Below are positions 16,553-25,755 of a stretch of DNA of 64,000 nt, one piece after another. Origin of the DNA: Pseudomonadota bacterium (GTDB lineage: Bacteria; Desulfobacterota; Desulfobulbia; Desulfobulbales; Desulfurivibrionaceae). The notes beneath the pieces are model-generated. The model ran no database searches. It had not been told where the DNA came from and was given only the letters and a program-made list of their open reading frames with translations. The translations under genes and the position numbers were made by a program. Each line of letters starts with the position of its first letter. Positions within the stretch are counted from its first letter, which is position 1. The stretch is taken from contig JAHJRQ010000008.1 of NCBI GenBank assembly GCA_018830485.1, positions 94,781-158,780 on the forward strand, in the 5' to 3' direction.

Positions 16553-19287
16553 GGTTGCTTCCCTCCGTTGTCAAGCAATCTGTCGTTCCCCTGAACCACT
16601 GCATCCCCTTTCCGCAAGGCGTCATGCAGGGCCTGGGCAAGCTGCTGCATTGCGACCGGCTTGAACAGATAGCCGTCGATCCCCAACTGTTTCGCCTTTT
16701 CCCCATTCATGATATCGCTGAACCCGGTGCAGATGATTACCGGCGTGGCAGGGCTGAGCTGTTTGATCCTCCTGGCCAGCTCCGCCCCATTCATGCCCGG
16801 CATGGTCATGTCGGTAAGGACCAGATCAATCCGGGCCCTCTCCCGCCGGAATGTCTCCAGCGCCTGCATACCGCTGGAGCAGAGCACAACCTCGTACCCC
16901 AGGCGGCGCAGCACCTTTTCATGGAGCTGACAGACCACCAACTCATCGTCCACCGCCAACACGGTGCCGCTCCCGCGAGGCATCGGGCCCGCCTCCTCGG
17001 CAGCCCCCTCGCTTTGCACCTCCACCTGGGGCAAGTAGACATGGAAGGCGCTGCCCTGACCCGGCTCGCTATACACAGTGATATGTCCTTGGTGACTCCG
17101 CACGATGCCGTGCACCACCGACAGCCCCAGCCCTGTTCCCTCGTCTGGCTTTTTGGTGGTGAAATAGGGATCAAAGATTCGAGCCTGGAGTTCCTTGCTC
17201 ATGCCGCAGCCGGTGTCGCGGACGATCAGTTTCACATGCGGGCCAGGCTGCAGGGCCAGGTTGTCCAGGTAATCCTGGGCCGTAATCTCCACCACCGACA
17301 GGCTGACGCTCAACTCGCCGCCGGCCTCCCGCATGGCATGATAGGCATTGGTGCAGAGGTTCATCAGCACCTGATGGATCTGGGTCGGATCAGCCATGAC
17401 CATGCCGCAGTCAACGACATGTTGCTTGATGGCAATGGTGGTCGGGATGGTGGAGCGCAGCAGCTTGAGCGCCTCCTTGACGATCAGATGAATCTGCACC
17501 GGCTGCCGCTGCTGTTCGGTCTGGCGGCTGAAGGTGAGGATCTGCTTGACCAGTTCCTTGGCCCGTTTGCCTGCCTTGTTGATCTCCTGCACCAGGCCGC
17601 GCTCTTCGCCGGAGGGGGGCAGACGCTCTACGACCAGTTCGCTGTAGCCGAGAATCGGGGTGAGGATATTGTTGAAATCGTGGGCGATGCCGCCGGCCAG
17701 AGCGCCGATGGCCTCCATCTTCTGGGCCTGGCGGAGTTGATTTTCAAGGCTCTGCCGTGCCGTGACATCGACCAATGTCTCGATCGCGGTAATAACCCTG
17801 CCGTTGCTGTCTTTCGCGTGGGGATAGGCCTTTGTTTCTATATACACGGTCGCCCCCTGTGCGTCTTTATGCATATAGGTCACCGAATGCGCCTCTCCTG
17901 TCGCGAACACATTCTGCACCGCGCAATCGCTTCCGGTTTCAAAACAGGGCGCCGAGGCATGGAGGGAAACTTCATAACAGTATTTGCCAAGGACATCCTC
18001 GACGGGCATGTCGAATAACCTGGAGTATGCCTTGTTGGCGGACAAGATCCGGAACTCCCGGTCGACAATGATGAATCCCTCGTCAACGCAGTCAAGGATG
18101 TTTTTGATGAATTCCTCGGATTGCTTGCGCTCGGTGATGTCCTCGACCATGCCGAGATAGCCGATTATCTCCTCCTTCTCATCCTGGACTGCCGTCACCA
18201 CAAGCCGGGCATTCAGCCGGGCGCCGTTTTTCCGGACCATGGTCCACTCGGCGGCCTGGGCCTGCCCTTGCCGGGCAGATTCCGTGAACACCGCAAAACC
18301 GCTGATCGGGCGGGCATATATCCTGCTGAGTTCCTCGCCCCTGGCGCTGATCTCGGCATCGAGATGCCAGAGCAGCGGGGTCTGCCTGCCGACCACTTCC
18401 TCGGAGGTGTAGCCGAGCACCCGTTCCGCCCCGGGGTTGAACACGGTGACGACTCCGTCTAAATCGGTGGCGATAATCCCGTATTCCGTGGCGGCATTCA
18501 ATACCGCCTGGAGCCGGGCGCTGTTTCGGAGCACTTCATCGGCCATACCGTTAAAGGCTTGGGAAAGCTCTGCCAACTCCCCCTTGCCGGAGACATCGGC
18601 CCTGGCCAGGTATTCCCCGGCGCGAAAGCGGTTGACGATCCCCTGCAGATGGGAGAGTGGCCGTGTCAGCCAGCGGTTCAAGGCGACCCACAGGGCCAGC
18701 ATCAGAAGAAGGCCGACACCCCAAACCTCGAGGCATTTCACGATCAAGTCCTCGCCCAGATATCCCTTGTGCCAAGACAGGTCATACTCCATGAAAATCC
18801 CGCCGACGCGGGTGGGCCGAATCTCTCCGGATTCCACCGCGAGAGCCACCGGCCCGTAGCCGACAAAAGTATTGCCGTCGGAGGAGAGACGGATATCCGG
18901 TCTTCGCGTTTCCTGGAGGGAGCGGAAACGGTTCCGGTCGAAAGACGGCAGAACTTCATCGGCAGGACGGCCCCGCCATCCCCTTTGCGCACCATCCAGA
19001 ACAAGGCCCTGATCGTCTACAAGCACGACGGCGCGAACTTCCGCCGGAATGCTCAGCTCGGCGATTTCCGATTCCACAAGGCGGTCCATGCCGTTTCGCT
19101 GTAAATTTTCGATCCTGGGACCTGTCCGCGCGAGAACTTCACGCAACGAAGCAAGCGATCTTTCTTCGATGCTTCGCGCCTGCGTCGTGTACTCGTTCAC
19201 GGTGAAGAATACCAGCAGCAGAGTAAATGCCAAAAAAACAAAGATCGGCACCCAGAGACGCAAGCGGATGGTGGCAGGGTTGCTCAT
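16549..19287 (-). CDS. Hybrid sensor histidine kinase/response regulator
   Basis: A 912-residue membrane sensor kinase. Transmembrane helices near residues 10-28 and 188-206 flank a periplasmic sensor. They are followed by a HAMP domain (about 208-262), two PAS domains (about 265-385 and 388-510), HisKA with the H-box [17 protein letters not shown], a HATPase domain with G1/G2 boxes ([20 protein letters not shown]), and a C-terminal receiver (Asp in [12 protein letters not shown]). It should autophosphorylate on His in response to a periplasmic or PAS signal and relay within itself and to the following Rcp1-like regulator. It overlaps the upstream substrate-binding protein gene by 4 bp, suggesting that protein supplies the ligand signal. 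Confidence 0.92.
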   Translation of the reverse strand: MSNPATIRLRLWVPIFVFLAFTLLLVFFTVNEYTTQARSIEERSLASLREVLARTGPRIENLQRNGMDRLVESEIAELSIPAEVRAVVLVDDQGLVLDGAQRGWRGRPADEVLPSFDRNRFRSLQETRRPDIRLSSDGNTFVGYGPVALAVESGEIRPTRVGGIFMEYDLSWHKGYLGEDLIVKCLEVWGVGLLLMLALWVALNRWLTRPLSHLQGIVNRFRAGEYLARADVSGKGELAELSQAFNGMADEVLRNSARLQAVLNAATEYGIIATDLDGVVTVFNPGAERVLGYTSEEVVGRQTPLLWHLDAEISARGEELSRIYARPISGFAVFTESARQGQAQAAEWTMVRKNGARLNARLVVTAVQDEKEEIIGYLGMVEDITERKQSEEFIKNILDCVDEGFIIVDREFRILSANKAYSRLFDMPVEDVLGKYCYEVSLHASAPCFETGSDCAVQNVFATGEAHSVTYMHKDAQGATVYIETKAYPHAKDSNGRVITAIETLVDVTARQSLENQLRQAQKMEAIGALAGGIAHDFNNILTPILGYSELVVERLPPSGEERGLVQEINKAGKRAKELVKQILTFSRQTEQQRQPVQIHLIVKEALKLLRSTIPTTIAIKQHVVDCGMVMADPTQIHQVLMNLCTNAYHAMREAGGELSVSLSVVEITAQDYLDNLALQPGPHVKLIVRDTGCGMSKELQARIFDPYFTTKKPDEGTGLGLSVVHGIVRSHQGHITVYSEPGQGSAFHVYLPQVEVQSEGAAEEAGPMPRGSGTVLAVDDELVVCQLHEKVLRRLGYEVVLCSSGMQALETFRRERARIDLVLTDMTMPGMNGAELARRIKQLSPATPVIICTGFSDIMNGEKAKQLGIDGYLFKPVAMQQLAQALHDALRKGDAVVQGNDRLLDNGGKQP

Positions 19288-20273
19288 TTCTTCTCCCCAA
19301 CAAGAAACGACGGGTCTGCAAGGCGCTCCACGGAGACCTCCTTGTGCAACAGTTTCCGGCGCAGCATGAGGGCGGCCAATTCGCCCGCAATGCTCTTCAG
19401 ACCCGGAGGATTCCCGCCGAGCAACGCCTGGTTCTCCTGGATACCCGGCAGGCGGAGGCCAACGAACTGCTCCAGCGCATTTTCCCCCAACCGGGGGGCC
19501 ATTCGCTTTGCCGCGTCTTGCGGCTGACCGGCAAGATACTCTCTCGCCCGGAAATGCCCTTTCAGCAATGCTCCGAGCGCCTTGGCATGGGCTGCGGCAA
19601 CCTCCGGACGCACCGCGAGCACGTCGACAATCCGGCCGGGAACCTGTGCGCTGTCGAAGAGAACCCGCGCCCCCTCCTGCAAAAGCCGGCTGCGTACCGG
19701 TTCAAAGGTCACCACTGCATCGATCCTGCCCGCCCGATAGGCGTCGGCATGCCCATCCACCGTCAGCGGCACTATGGTGACATCCTCTGCCTGGAGTTCG
19801 CCGGCTTGCAGGGCCGCATCCAGCATGGTGGCCCCAACCGCGGCAGTCTCCACGCCGATCCTTTTGCCGCGGAGCGCTTGCAGGGTGTCGATCCCCGGCC
19901 TGGCCATCACAACATCCGCGCCATGGGAAAAATCCATGACCAGCACCACCCGAAGATCCACGCCGTCCTGCAGCAAGGAAAGCGCCTCATCAAGGGTCAG
20001 GCAGGCCGCCTCGATCACGCCGTTGCGCAGGGATTGCGAAACCTGGCTGTTGGAGGGCAGTTCCACGAGGCGGATGTTCTTATCCTCGTAATAGCCGAGA
20101 CTACGCGCCAGATAGAGGGTCTCGTAACCTGACCAGACATTGGAGGCAACGCGCAGCAGCGGCTCCTGGCGCTTCGCACAGCCGTTGAGCCAGAATCCAC
20201 CGGCAAGGACGAGGAACAGCAGGCACAACCCCGCGCAAATTATTCTGGTTGTAGCCTTGTGTGGCTCAGCCAA
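19284..20273 (-). CDS. NMT1/SsuA-type ABC substrate-binding lipoprotein
   Basis: A 329-residue protein with a hydrophobic leader ending in WLNGC (lipobox-like). The type 2 periplasmic-binding fold of the NMT1/SsuA/TauA group follows: SNVWSGYETLYLARSLGYY, LRGKRIGVE and the hinge segments. These proteins bind small ligands such as sulfonates, nitrate or thiamine precursors. No permease or ATPase gene lies nearby. Instead the gene sits between two sensor kinases and overlaps the second by 4 bp, so a sensing role is more likely than transport. I chose the TTG at 20273, with GAGGAGG just upstream; the frame extends further 5' only as antisense-type sequence inside the neighbour. Confidence 0.82.
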   Translation of the reverse strand: MAEPHKATTRIICAGLCLLFLVLAGGFWLNGCAKRQEPLLRVASNVWSGYETLYLARSLGYYEDKNIRLVELPSNSQVSQSLRNGVIEAACLTLDEALSLLQDGVDLRVVLVMDFSHGADVVMARPGIDTLQALRGKRIGVETAAVGATMLDAALQAGELQAEDVTIVPLTVDGHADAYRAGRIDAVVTFEPVRSRLLQEGARVLFDSAQVPGRIVDVLAVRPEVAAAHAKALGALLKGHFRAREYLAGQPQDAAKRMAPRLGENALEQFVGLRLPGIQENQALLGGNPPGLKSIAGELAALMLRRKLLHKEVSVERLADPSFLVGEKK

Positions 20274-20298
20274 GGTTGCCCCTCCTCTGTCAAATAGT

Positions 20299-22719
20299 CT
20301 ATCGCGTCTTTTGCTGCATCGGCATGCGCGGCACGGTGAAGAAAAAGGTCGTCCCCTTGCCTGCCGCCGATTCCAGCCAGATCTTGCCGCCATGCCGCTC
20401 GACGATCTTCTTGCACAGCGCCAGGCCGATGCCGGTGCCCGAGTATTCCTCGCGGGTGTGCAACCGCTGGAAAAGCTGGAAGACCCGCTCGAAATGCTGG
20501 GGCTCGATGCCGATTCCGCTGTCGCGCACCGAAAAAAGCCACTCGGCGTCCCGTTCAACCGCGGCCACGGCAATCTCCGGAGCCTGACCGGCAGCGCGGT
20601 ACTTGACGGCATTGGTGATGAGATTTTGAAAAACCTGCCCCAACTGGCCGGCATCCGCCATGACCGTGGGCAGATTTCCCGCGCTGAGCCGCGCCCCGCT
20701 CTCCTTGATGGCCAACTCCAAATCCTGCCGCACCCGCGCCAGAAGAGCGTTGCAGTCAACCGGCTCGAACTCCTTCCCCTTGGTGGTTACCCGGGAGAAA
20801 GCCAGCAAGTCGTTGATCAGGGTTTGCAGCCGCTGGGCGCCGTCGACGATGTAGCCGATGTAGGCATCGGCCTTCTCGTCCAGATGGCCCTGGTACTTGC
20901 GGGCCAGCAGCTCGGTGAAGCTGCCGATCTTGCGCAACGGCTCCTGCAGGTCGTGGGAAGCCACATAGGCGAAATGCTCCAGCTCCGTGTTGCTCCGGGC
21001 CAGGGATTCGGCATATTGCCTCAGCCCCTCCTGGGCCTGGCGCAACTCGGTGATATCCCGGAAGATGGTGTAAAGATATTGGCGCTCGCCAAGGATCAAA
21101 ATCTGCGCCGACACCGCAACGTTTCTGATCTCTCCGGACTTGGTCCGGTGCTCGGTTTCAAAGCTGTCGCTCTCATGCCGCCTGATTTTTTCGATGTGGG
21201 CCTGAATCTCCTCGGGCCTTTCCCTTGCCTCGTAATCCGCCAGCGAAAGTCCGGCAAACTCTTCCCGGCCATATCCCAACTGACGGTGGGCCACGTCATT
21301 GAACTCAACGGCCTTGCCCGTTTCCAGATCGATAATCAAAATGCCGTCCGGCGACTCGTTGAAAATGGCGCGGTACCGCTGCTCGGATTCGTGGAGCAGC
21401 GTTTCGACCCGCTTGCGCCTGACCATCTCCCAGGCGCTGCCCATGTAGAGAGTGAGCTGCCGGATATCGTCCGCGTCATAGGGCTCTTCCTTGTTGCCGA
21501 CCCCGAGGACCGCGACGATGTTCTCCCCGTCGAAGATGGGAATGCTCAGGTGCCGGAAGAGCGGGAAATGGCCTTCCGGCAACCCCTTTTTCCCCGCCAT
21601 GTTCTGGTAATCATTGTGCACCACAGGCTGCCTCTGCCGCACGCAATCGGCCCAGATTCCCGCCGCCTGCAGCGGGTAATGCGGGGTCTTCACCGCGGTG
21701 CAGAGCTCCATGACCGCCTCGGACCAGAGGAAAAGCCGCAGGGTCTGCTGGTCCTCATTGAAAAAATGCAGATAGCCGACCGTGCTGCGGGCCAGCCGCA
21801 CCGTCTCCTCCAGGGCATAGCGGATCAGCTCCTCCTCGGTGTCGAACTCCCGCTGGCTGAGAGCAAGCAGGAGCGCCAGCCGCTCTTCATTCAACCGCAG
21901 CTCCGCATTGGCGCGGGACAGATCCCTGGTCCGATCCTCCACCCGCGCCTCAAGCTCAAGGTTCAGGCTGTGCACGGCCAGGTTGCTTTCCTGCAGGCGC
22001 TGGGCCATGGCGTCAAAGCCCCGGGAAAGATTGCCCAGCTCGTCCTTGGCCGCGCTCCCGATGCGACAGCCGAGATCACCGGCGCTGACCGCGGCAAAGG
22101 CTTCGGTCAAAACCCGGACCGGGAGAGAAAAGGAACGGATGATCAAAGAGGAAAGGAGCAGCAGCAGGACCGCAATGGCGCCGACCACCAAGACGCCTGC
22201 CATCTCAATCCGGCGGGAAAAGGCGAGGGACCGGTCATGGTTCAGGTGGTGGAGGGCGTGCGCCGCCGGAGCGGCCACGGCCAGATCCTGAAGAATCCTG
22301 GCCGTGAGCCGGTCGTGGAAGCTTTTCTCCTGCCCGGAAAGTTGCATCCCCTTGCCATGGCTGGGATGCGGCCCGTACTGGGCAAAAAGAAAGCCCAGGT
22401 TGTGGACGGTCCGCGAGAGGCGGCCCAGCAATTCCTGTTCCCCGGCCGAGTCGAAAAGCGCTGTTTCCGCCTTAATCTGCCGCTCCAGGAAGGCATGCTT
22501 TTCCACCCACTGGACATGGGCGCGTTCCTCAAAATAGATATGGTGCTCGTAGGTCAGGATGGCCAGATCGGCAAGGGTGGCAGCCAGTTCATCGGCAACG
22601 ATGGCCTTGTGGGTGGCCCGTTCCACCTGACCGGTGGCCCAGAGAAAGAGCGCGGACAGGGTCAGCAGCAGGGCCACCGGAATAATGCCGATCAGGATGA
22701 GTTTGCTCCGAATCTTCAC
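20299..22719 (-). CDS. Sensor histidine kinase with HAMP, GAF and PAS domains
   Basis: An 806-residue membrane kinase. TM1 (about 8-28) and TM2 (about 172-194) flank a helical periplasmic region, followed by HAMP (about 195-250), a GAF domain (about 290-440), a PAS domain (about 450-570), HisKA with H-box FAYVASHDLQEPLRKI and a HATPase domain with GTGIGLALCKKIVERHGG. The H-box type is that of phytochrome-like and GAF/PAS kinases that use Rcp1-type regulators. Start is GTG at 22719 with AGGGG 8 bp upstream. It lies 11 bp after one substrate-binding protein gene and 25 bp before another on the same strand. Confidence 0.9.
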   Translation of the reverse strand: MKIRSKLILIGIIPVALLLTLSALFLWATGQVERATHKAIVADELAATLADLAILTYEHHIYFEERAHVQWVEKHAFLERQIKAETALFDSAGEQELLGRLSRTVHNLGFLFAQYGPHPSHGKGMQLSGQEKSFHDRLTARILQDLAVAAPAAHALHHLNHDRSLAFSRRIEMAGVLVVGAIAVLLLLLSSLIIRSFSLPVRVLTEAFAAVSAGDLGCRIGSAAKDELGNLSRGFDAMAQRLQESNLAVHSLNLELEARVEDRTRDLSRANAELRLNEERLALLLALSQREFDTEEELIRYALEETVRLARSTVGYLHFFNEDQQTLRLFLWSEAVMELCTAVKTPHYPLQAAGIWADCVRQRQPVVHNDYQNMAGKKGLPEGHFPLFRHLSIPIFDGENIVAVLGVGNKEEPYDADDIRQLTLYMGSAWEMVRRKRVETLLHESEQRYRAIFNESPDGILIIDLETGKAVEFNDVAHRQLGYGREEFAGLSLADYEARERPEEIQAHIEKIRRHESDSFETEHRTKSGEIRNVAVSAQILILGERQYLYTIFRDITELRQAQEGLRQYAESLARSNTELEHFAYVASHDLQEPLRKIGSFTELLARKYQGHLDEKADAYIGYIVDGAQRLQTLINDLLAFSRVTTKGKEFEPVDCNALLARVRQDLELAIKESGARLSAGNLPTVMADAGQLGQVFQNLITNAVKYRAAGQAPEIAVAAVERDAEWLFSVRDSGIGIEPQHFERVFQLFQRLHTREEYSGTGIGLALCKKIVERHGGKIWLESAAGKGTTFFFTVPRMPMQQKTR

Positions 22720-22730
22720 CGAAAATCCCC

Positions 22731-23771
22731 TCAGCGCTTGAAAAGCGTAACCGCATCCGGCTTGATGGCCCGCAGATATTCCGGCAGGACCAGGTCCAGA
22801 TAATTGGGCATGCCGTTCCCAAGCCCCGGGGAACCGCCGCGCTCCACCTGCCAGCGGTACTGGTCCTCCAGATGGATAAAGAGGAAGTTTGGCAGGGCAA
22901 CATCGATGGCCGTCCTCGCCCAGAGGCTTTCGATCTCCCGGGGGGCAATCCTGTTCTCCTTGGCCACCAGCGCCTTGGCTGCGGCCGGGTCGTTTTTCAC
23001 GAATTGCTCGGCCCGGATCAGGGCGTGCAAAAGCCTGGGAGTTGCCTGAAGATTGAGCGGGATATCGGGCCGTGTGGTGAGGATGCCGAGGATGGGATTG
23101 AGTCCGGGCTCGGCAAAAACCACGCTTGTGTCGCCCAGGGCCGTGGCCGCGGCATCGACCATCCTGTTGGTCATGGAAAACCCGTCGATCTCGCCTTTGG
23201 CCAGGGCGGTCCGAAAGGCCTCCGGCTCCATGAACACCCGGACAACCTCGTTGTGCTCCAACCCATGTTTCATCATGAACAGGTCAAGGAAGATATGGCT
23301 CAGCACTCCTTTTTTCACCCCGATCCGCTTACCCCTCAAATCCTGGGGCGTGGCGATGCCCAGGTCTCTGCGGGCGATGATCCGGGCGGAATCGTAATCG
23401 GACAAGACCGTGGCCAGGATGGCGAAGGACGTGCGCCGCGGGTCGGCCAGGACAATAGGCGGCGCCCCGCTCACGGCAAAGTTGCACTCTCCGGCAAGCA
23501 TCCCGTCAAAGGCCAGCTTGCCGTCGAGATCATTCAGGGTGACCGTGAGGCCCTCTTCGGCGAAATAGCCCTGTTCCAAAGCGATGCGGGGCAGGATATC
23601 GGTGACGCTGCCATGGCAGAATGTTACGGCCAGAGGCGCGGTTTGCTTTCCTTGGGAACCTGCCTCCTCGTTCCGCTTGCAGCCTCCGGCCACAAGCAAC
23701 AGCACACACGTTGCCGCGACAAGCGCGCAGCCCGCCGCTGTTGCCGCGTTCTTTTCCCGAAGCATGCACAT
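22731..23771 (-). CDS. NMT1-like substrate-binding lipoprotein
   Basis: A 346-residue lipoprotein (leader to LLLVAGGC) of the NMT1/SsuA periplasmic-binding family. LEQGYFAEEGLTVTLND, the phrase IATPQDLRGKRIGVKKG and the lobe-crossing segments are visible. It is a paralogue of the next gene upstream, with which it shares the IATPQDL.GKRI segment and the following alpha helix. I place the start at ATG 23771 because AGGAG lies 7 bp upstream. The gene is followed by a kinase gene 11 bp away and no transporter parts are present, so it probably feeds a signal to that kinase. Confidence 0.82.
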   Translation of the reverse strand: MCMLREKNAATAAGCALVAATCVLLLVAGGCKRNEEAGSQGKQTAPLAVTFCHGSVTDILPRIALEQGYFAEEGLTVTLNDLDGKLAFDGMLAGECNFAVSGAPPIVLADPRRTSFAILATVLSDYDSARIIARRDLGIATPQDLRGKRIGVKKGVLSHIFLDLFMMKHGLEHNEVVRVFMEPEAFRTALAKGEIDGFSMTNRMVDAAATALGDTSVVFAEPGLNPILGILTTRPDIPLNLQATPRLLHALIRAEQFVKNDPAAAKALVAKENRIAPREIESLWARTAIDVALPNFLFIHLEDQYRWQVERGGSPGLGNGMPNYLDLVLPEYLRAIKPDAVTLFKR

Positions 23772-23781
23772 GCCCGGTCTC

Positions 23782-24837
23782 CTATTTGCCAAGATTCATC
23801 GCCTCCGGCCTCACCGCCTGCAATGATTCCGCAGCAATCAGCGCCAGAAAATTTGGCGACTGGCCCGCGCCGTCCCCTGTCTGCTGCGATGTCCAGCGGG
23901 CCGCATCCTCCAGCCCCATGAGCAGACCATGATCCAGGCTCAGGTTGTATTGGTAGGAACGCAACCGTTCCTCGGTCTCGGCCACTGCCCCTTCCTGGCC
24001 GATATGGGCAACGGCCAGCGTTTCTTGGGGGTGCTGGCGGATAAACTCCTCGGCCTGTGCCACGGCCTTGAGAAACCGCACCGCCGTCTCGGGCCGCTTT
24101 TCCAGCAGCCCTGCGGTGGTGAGCAGCATGACATAGTTCCGGCATAGCCCTGGGGCCTCCAGGAGCACCCCGTTTTCCTGCAAGGCGTGTTGCGCCTGGC
24201 TGATGACCTTCCGGGTCATGGAAATGGCGTCCACCTCACCGCTGGAAAGCGCCCCCAGCACCTCGTCGGCTTTCATGAAGACCACCCCGGCATCCTTGAG
24301 CGTGAGACCGTTTTTTTGCAAAAATACATGGAGAAAAAAATGGGCGATGGTCCCCTGTACCGTGGCTATCCGCTTGCCTTTAAGATCCTGGGGCGTGGCG
24401 ATCCCCCGGTCTGCCCGGCCCAGAATCTGAGCCATGTTGTCCGTTCTTTGCACAGAGGCAAGAATCCGCAAATCGTCCCGCTGGGGGGCATACTCAACCA
24501 CCGGCGGTTCGGCAGCCGTGGAAAAATCACATTCGCCCCGGAGCATCGCTGCCAGGGCATTGCGGCCCATGGTGAATTCCCGCACCGTGACCGCCAGCCC
24601 CTGGTCGGAAAAAAAATCCTGCTTTTCCGCCACCACCAGGGGCAGATGCATATTCGTGCTCCGGCAGAGCGTCACCGGCTCCAGCGCCACCGCGGCCACC
24701 TGGGGAGTTTCCTGCCGCTCGCAGCCGGTGAGCAGCAAGGCGGAAACCGCGACCAGCAGCAAAACAACCAGCGCCCTGCTGCCCAGCCGATCCGCAAGGG
24801 GTTGGCGGTCTCTGGTTTTCCCAGGATAATCAGGCAT
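23782..24837 (-). CDS. NMT1-like substrate-binding lipoprotein, head of signalling block
   Basis: A 351-residue lipoprotein (leader to ALLLTGC) of the same NMT1-like family as the neighbour. It starts its mature domain with VTLCRSTNMHLPLVVAEKQD and carries IATPQDLKGKRIATVQG. Its stop lies 10 bp before the next start, so the two are certainly co-transcribed and look like an old duplication. I chose ATG 24837 over ATG 24843, since GGAGG then sits at a normal 6-bp spacing. It is the first gene of the seven-gene minus-strand signalling block. Confidence 0.82.
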   Translation of the reverse strand: MPDYPGKTRDRQPLADRLGSRALVVLLLVAVSALLLTGCERQETPQVAAVALEPVTLCRSTNMHLPLVVAEKQDFFSDQGLAVTVREFTMGRNALAAMLRGECDFSTAAEPPVVEYAPQRDDLRILASVQRTDNMAQILGRADRGIATPQDLKGKRIATVQGTIAHFFLHVFLQKNGLTLKDAGVVFMKADEVLGALSSGEVDAISMTRKVISQAQHALQENGVLLEAPGLCRNYVMLLTTAGLLEKRPETAVRFLKAVAQAEEFIRQHPQETLAVAHIGQEGAVAETEERLRSYQYNLSLDHGLLMGLEDAARWTSQQTGDGAGQSPNFLALIAAESLQAVRPEAMNLGK

Positions 24838-24950
24838 GCGCATCCTCCATGCTCTCGACGTAACACCGCGTATCACAAAAAGGTCTCCCTTCATGTTCGG
24901 GAAAACAGGAGCCAAAGTCAATGGGAAAACTCCTGCAGAAACACCCTAAC

Positions 24951-25691
24951 CTACACCTGCAGGTCAACAATAACGGGCAAATGATCGCTGGCGACCTTTG
25001 AGACGCGGAGACGGCAGCGCTTGCCGCCCAGCACGGTGATAGGCCCGCGGCAAAACACCTTATCCAGGCCGGTGGAGGGAGAAAAGGAGGGGTAGGTCAG
25101 AATGGCATTCTGATAGCCGACGCCATGATTGGTTGCGCAGACAAAACCCAGCGCCTCGGTAAAGAGCGGCGCGAGCCGGGTCCACCAGTCGTTGAAATCA
25201 CCGGCCACCACGCAGGGAGCCTCGACGGTGAGGCCGGTGAACTCCGGAGTCCGCACCAGCCGCCCCACCTGCTGAGGCCGCTCCTTGAACGAAAGCCCCA
25301 GATGCAGATTGAACACCGGCAACAGCGGGAAGGCTGCTTGGGAGGGCAATTCCAGCTCGGTGAACAGGCAGCCCCGGGCCTTGCGGCCATTGAGGGTCAG
25401 ATCAATATTGCGCTCACGGGCGATGGGATAGCGGCTCAGGGTGGCGTTGCCGTACATCCCCTTGCGCAGTTGGACATTGAGCCCCACCGCGGAGTAGGGA
25501 TAATTGCAGCTCTCGGCCAGTTCCCGGGCCAGATTCAATTCCCGCGAGCGGGGAACTCCCACGTCCACCTCCTGAAGCAAAACGATGTCGGCATCGTAAT
25601 GGTCCAGGACCGCGGCGATGCGCTCCGGGCGAAACCGCCGGTCAACCCCGATGGCCCGGTGGATATTGTAGGACAGAATCCGCAGATTCAT
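24951..25691 (-). CDS. Endonuclease/exonuclease/phosphatase family protein
   Basis: A 246-residue EEP-fold hydrolase. Family motifs are in order: YNIHRAIG near the start (metal-binding Asn), LLQEVD (catalytic Glu), FNLHLGL (His), VVAGDFNDWW (Asp/Asn) and the terminal SDHLPVIVDL (His). The fold covers nucleases and lipid or sugar phosphatases. Substrate cannot be assigned. There is no signal peptide, so it is cytoplasmic. GGAGC precedes the ATG. It stands 65 bp downstream of SbtM on the same strand and could share its transcript. Confidence 0.85.
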   Translation of the reverse strand: MNLRILSYNIHRAIGVDRRFRPERIAAVLDHYDADIVLLQEVDVGVPRSRELNLARELAESCNYPYSAVGLNVQLRKGMYGNATLSRYPIARERNIDLTLNGRKARGCLFTELELPSQAAFPLLPVFNLHLGLSFKERPQQVGRLVRTPEFTGLTVEAPCVVAGDFNDWWTRLAPLFTEALGFVCATNHGVGYQNAILTYPSFSPSTGLDKVFCRGPITVLGGKRCRLRVSKVASDHLPVIVDLQV

Positions 25692-25755
25692 GGTTGATGC
25701 TCCAGCCCTGATTCAACAGGATACGTGCGTTCACGAAGTTATGGGAAACCAACTG

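Noticed and set aside
20140..22803. Very long plus-strand frame (about 887 codons)
   Set aside because: It is antisense to a well-supported histidine kinase and has Gln/His/Arg-rich shadow composition.
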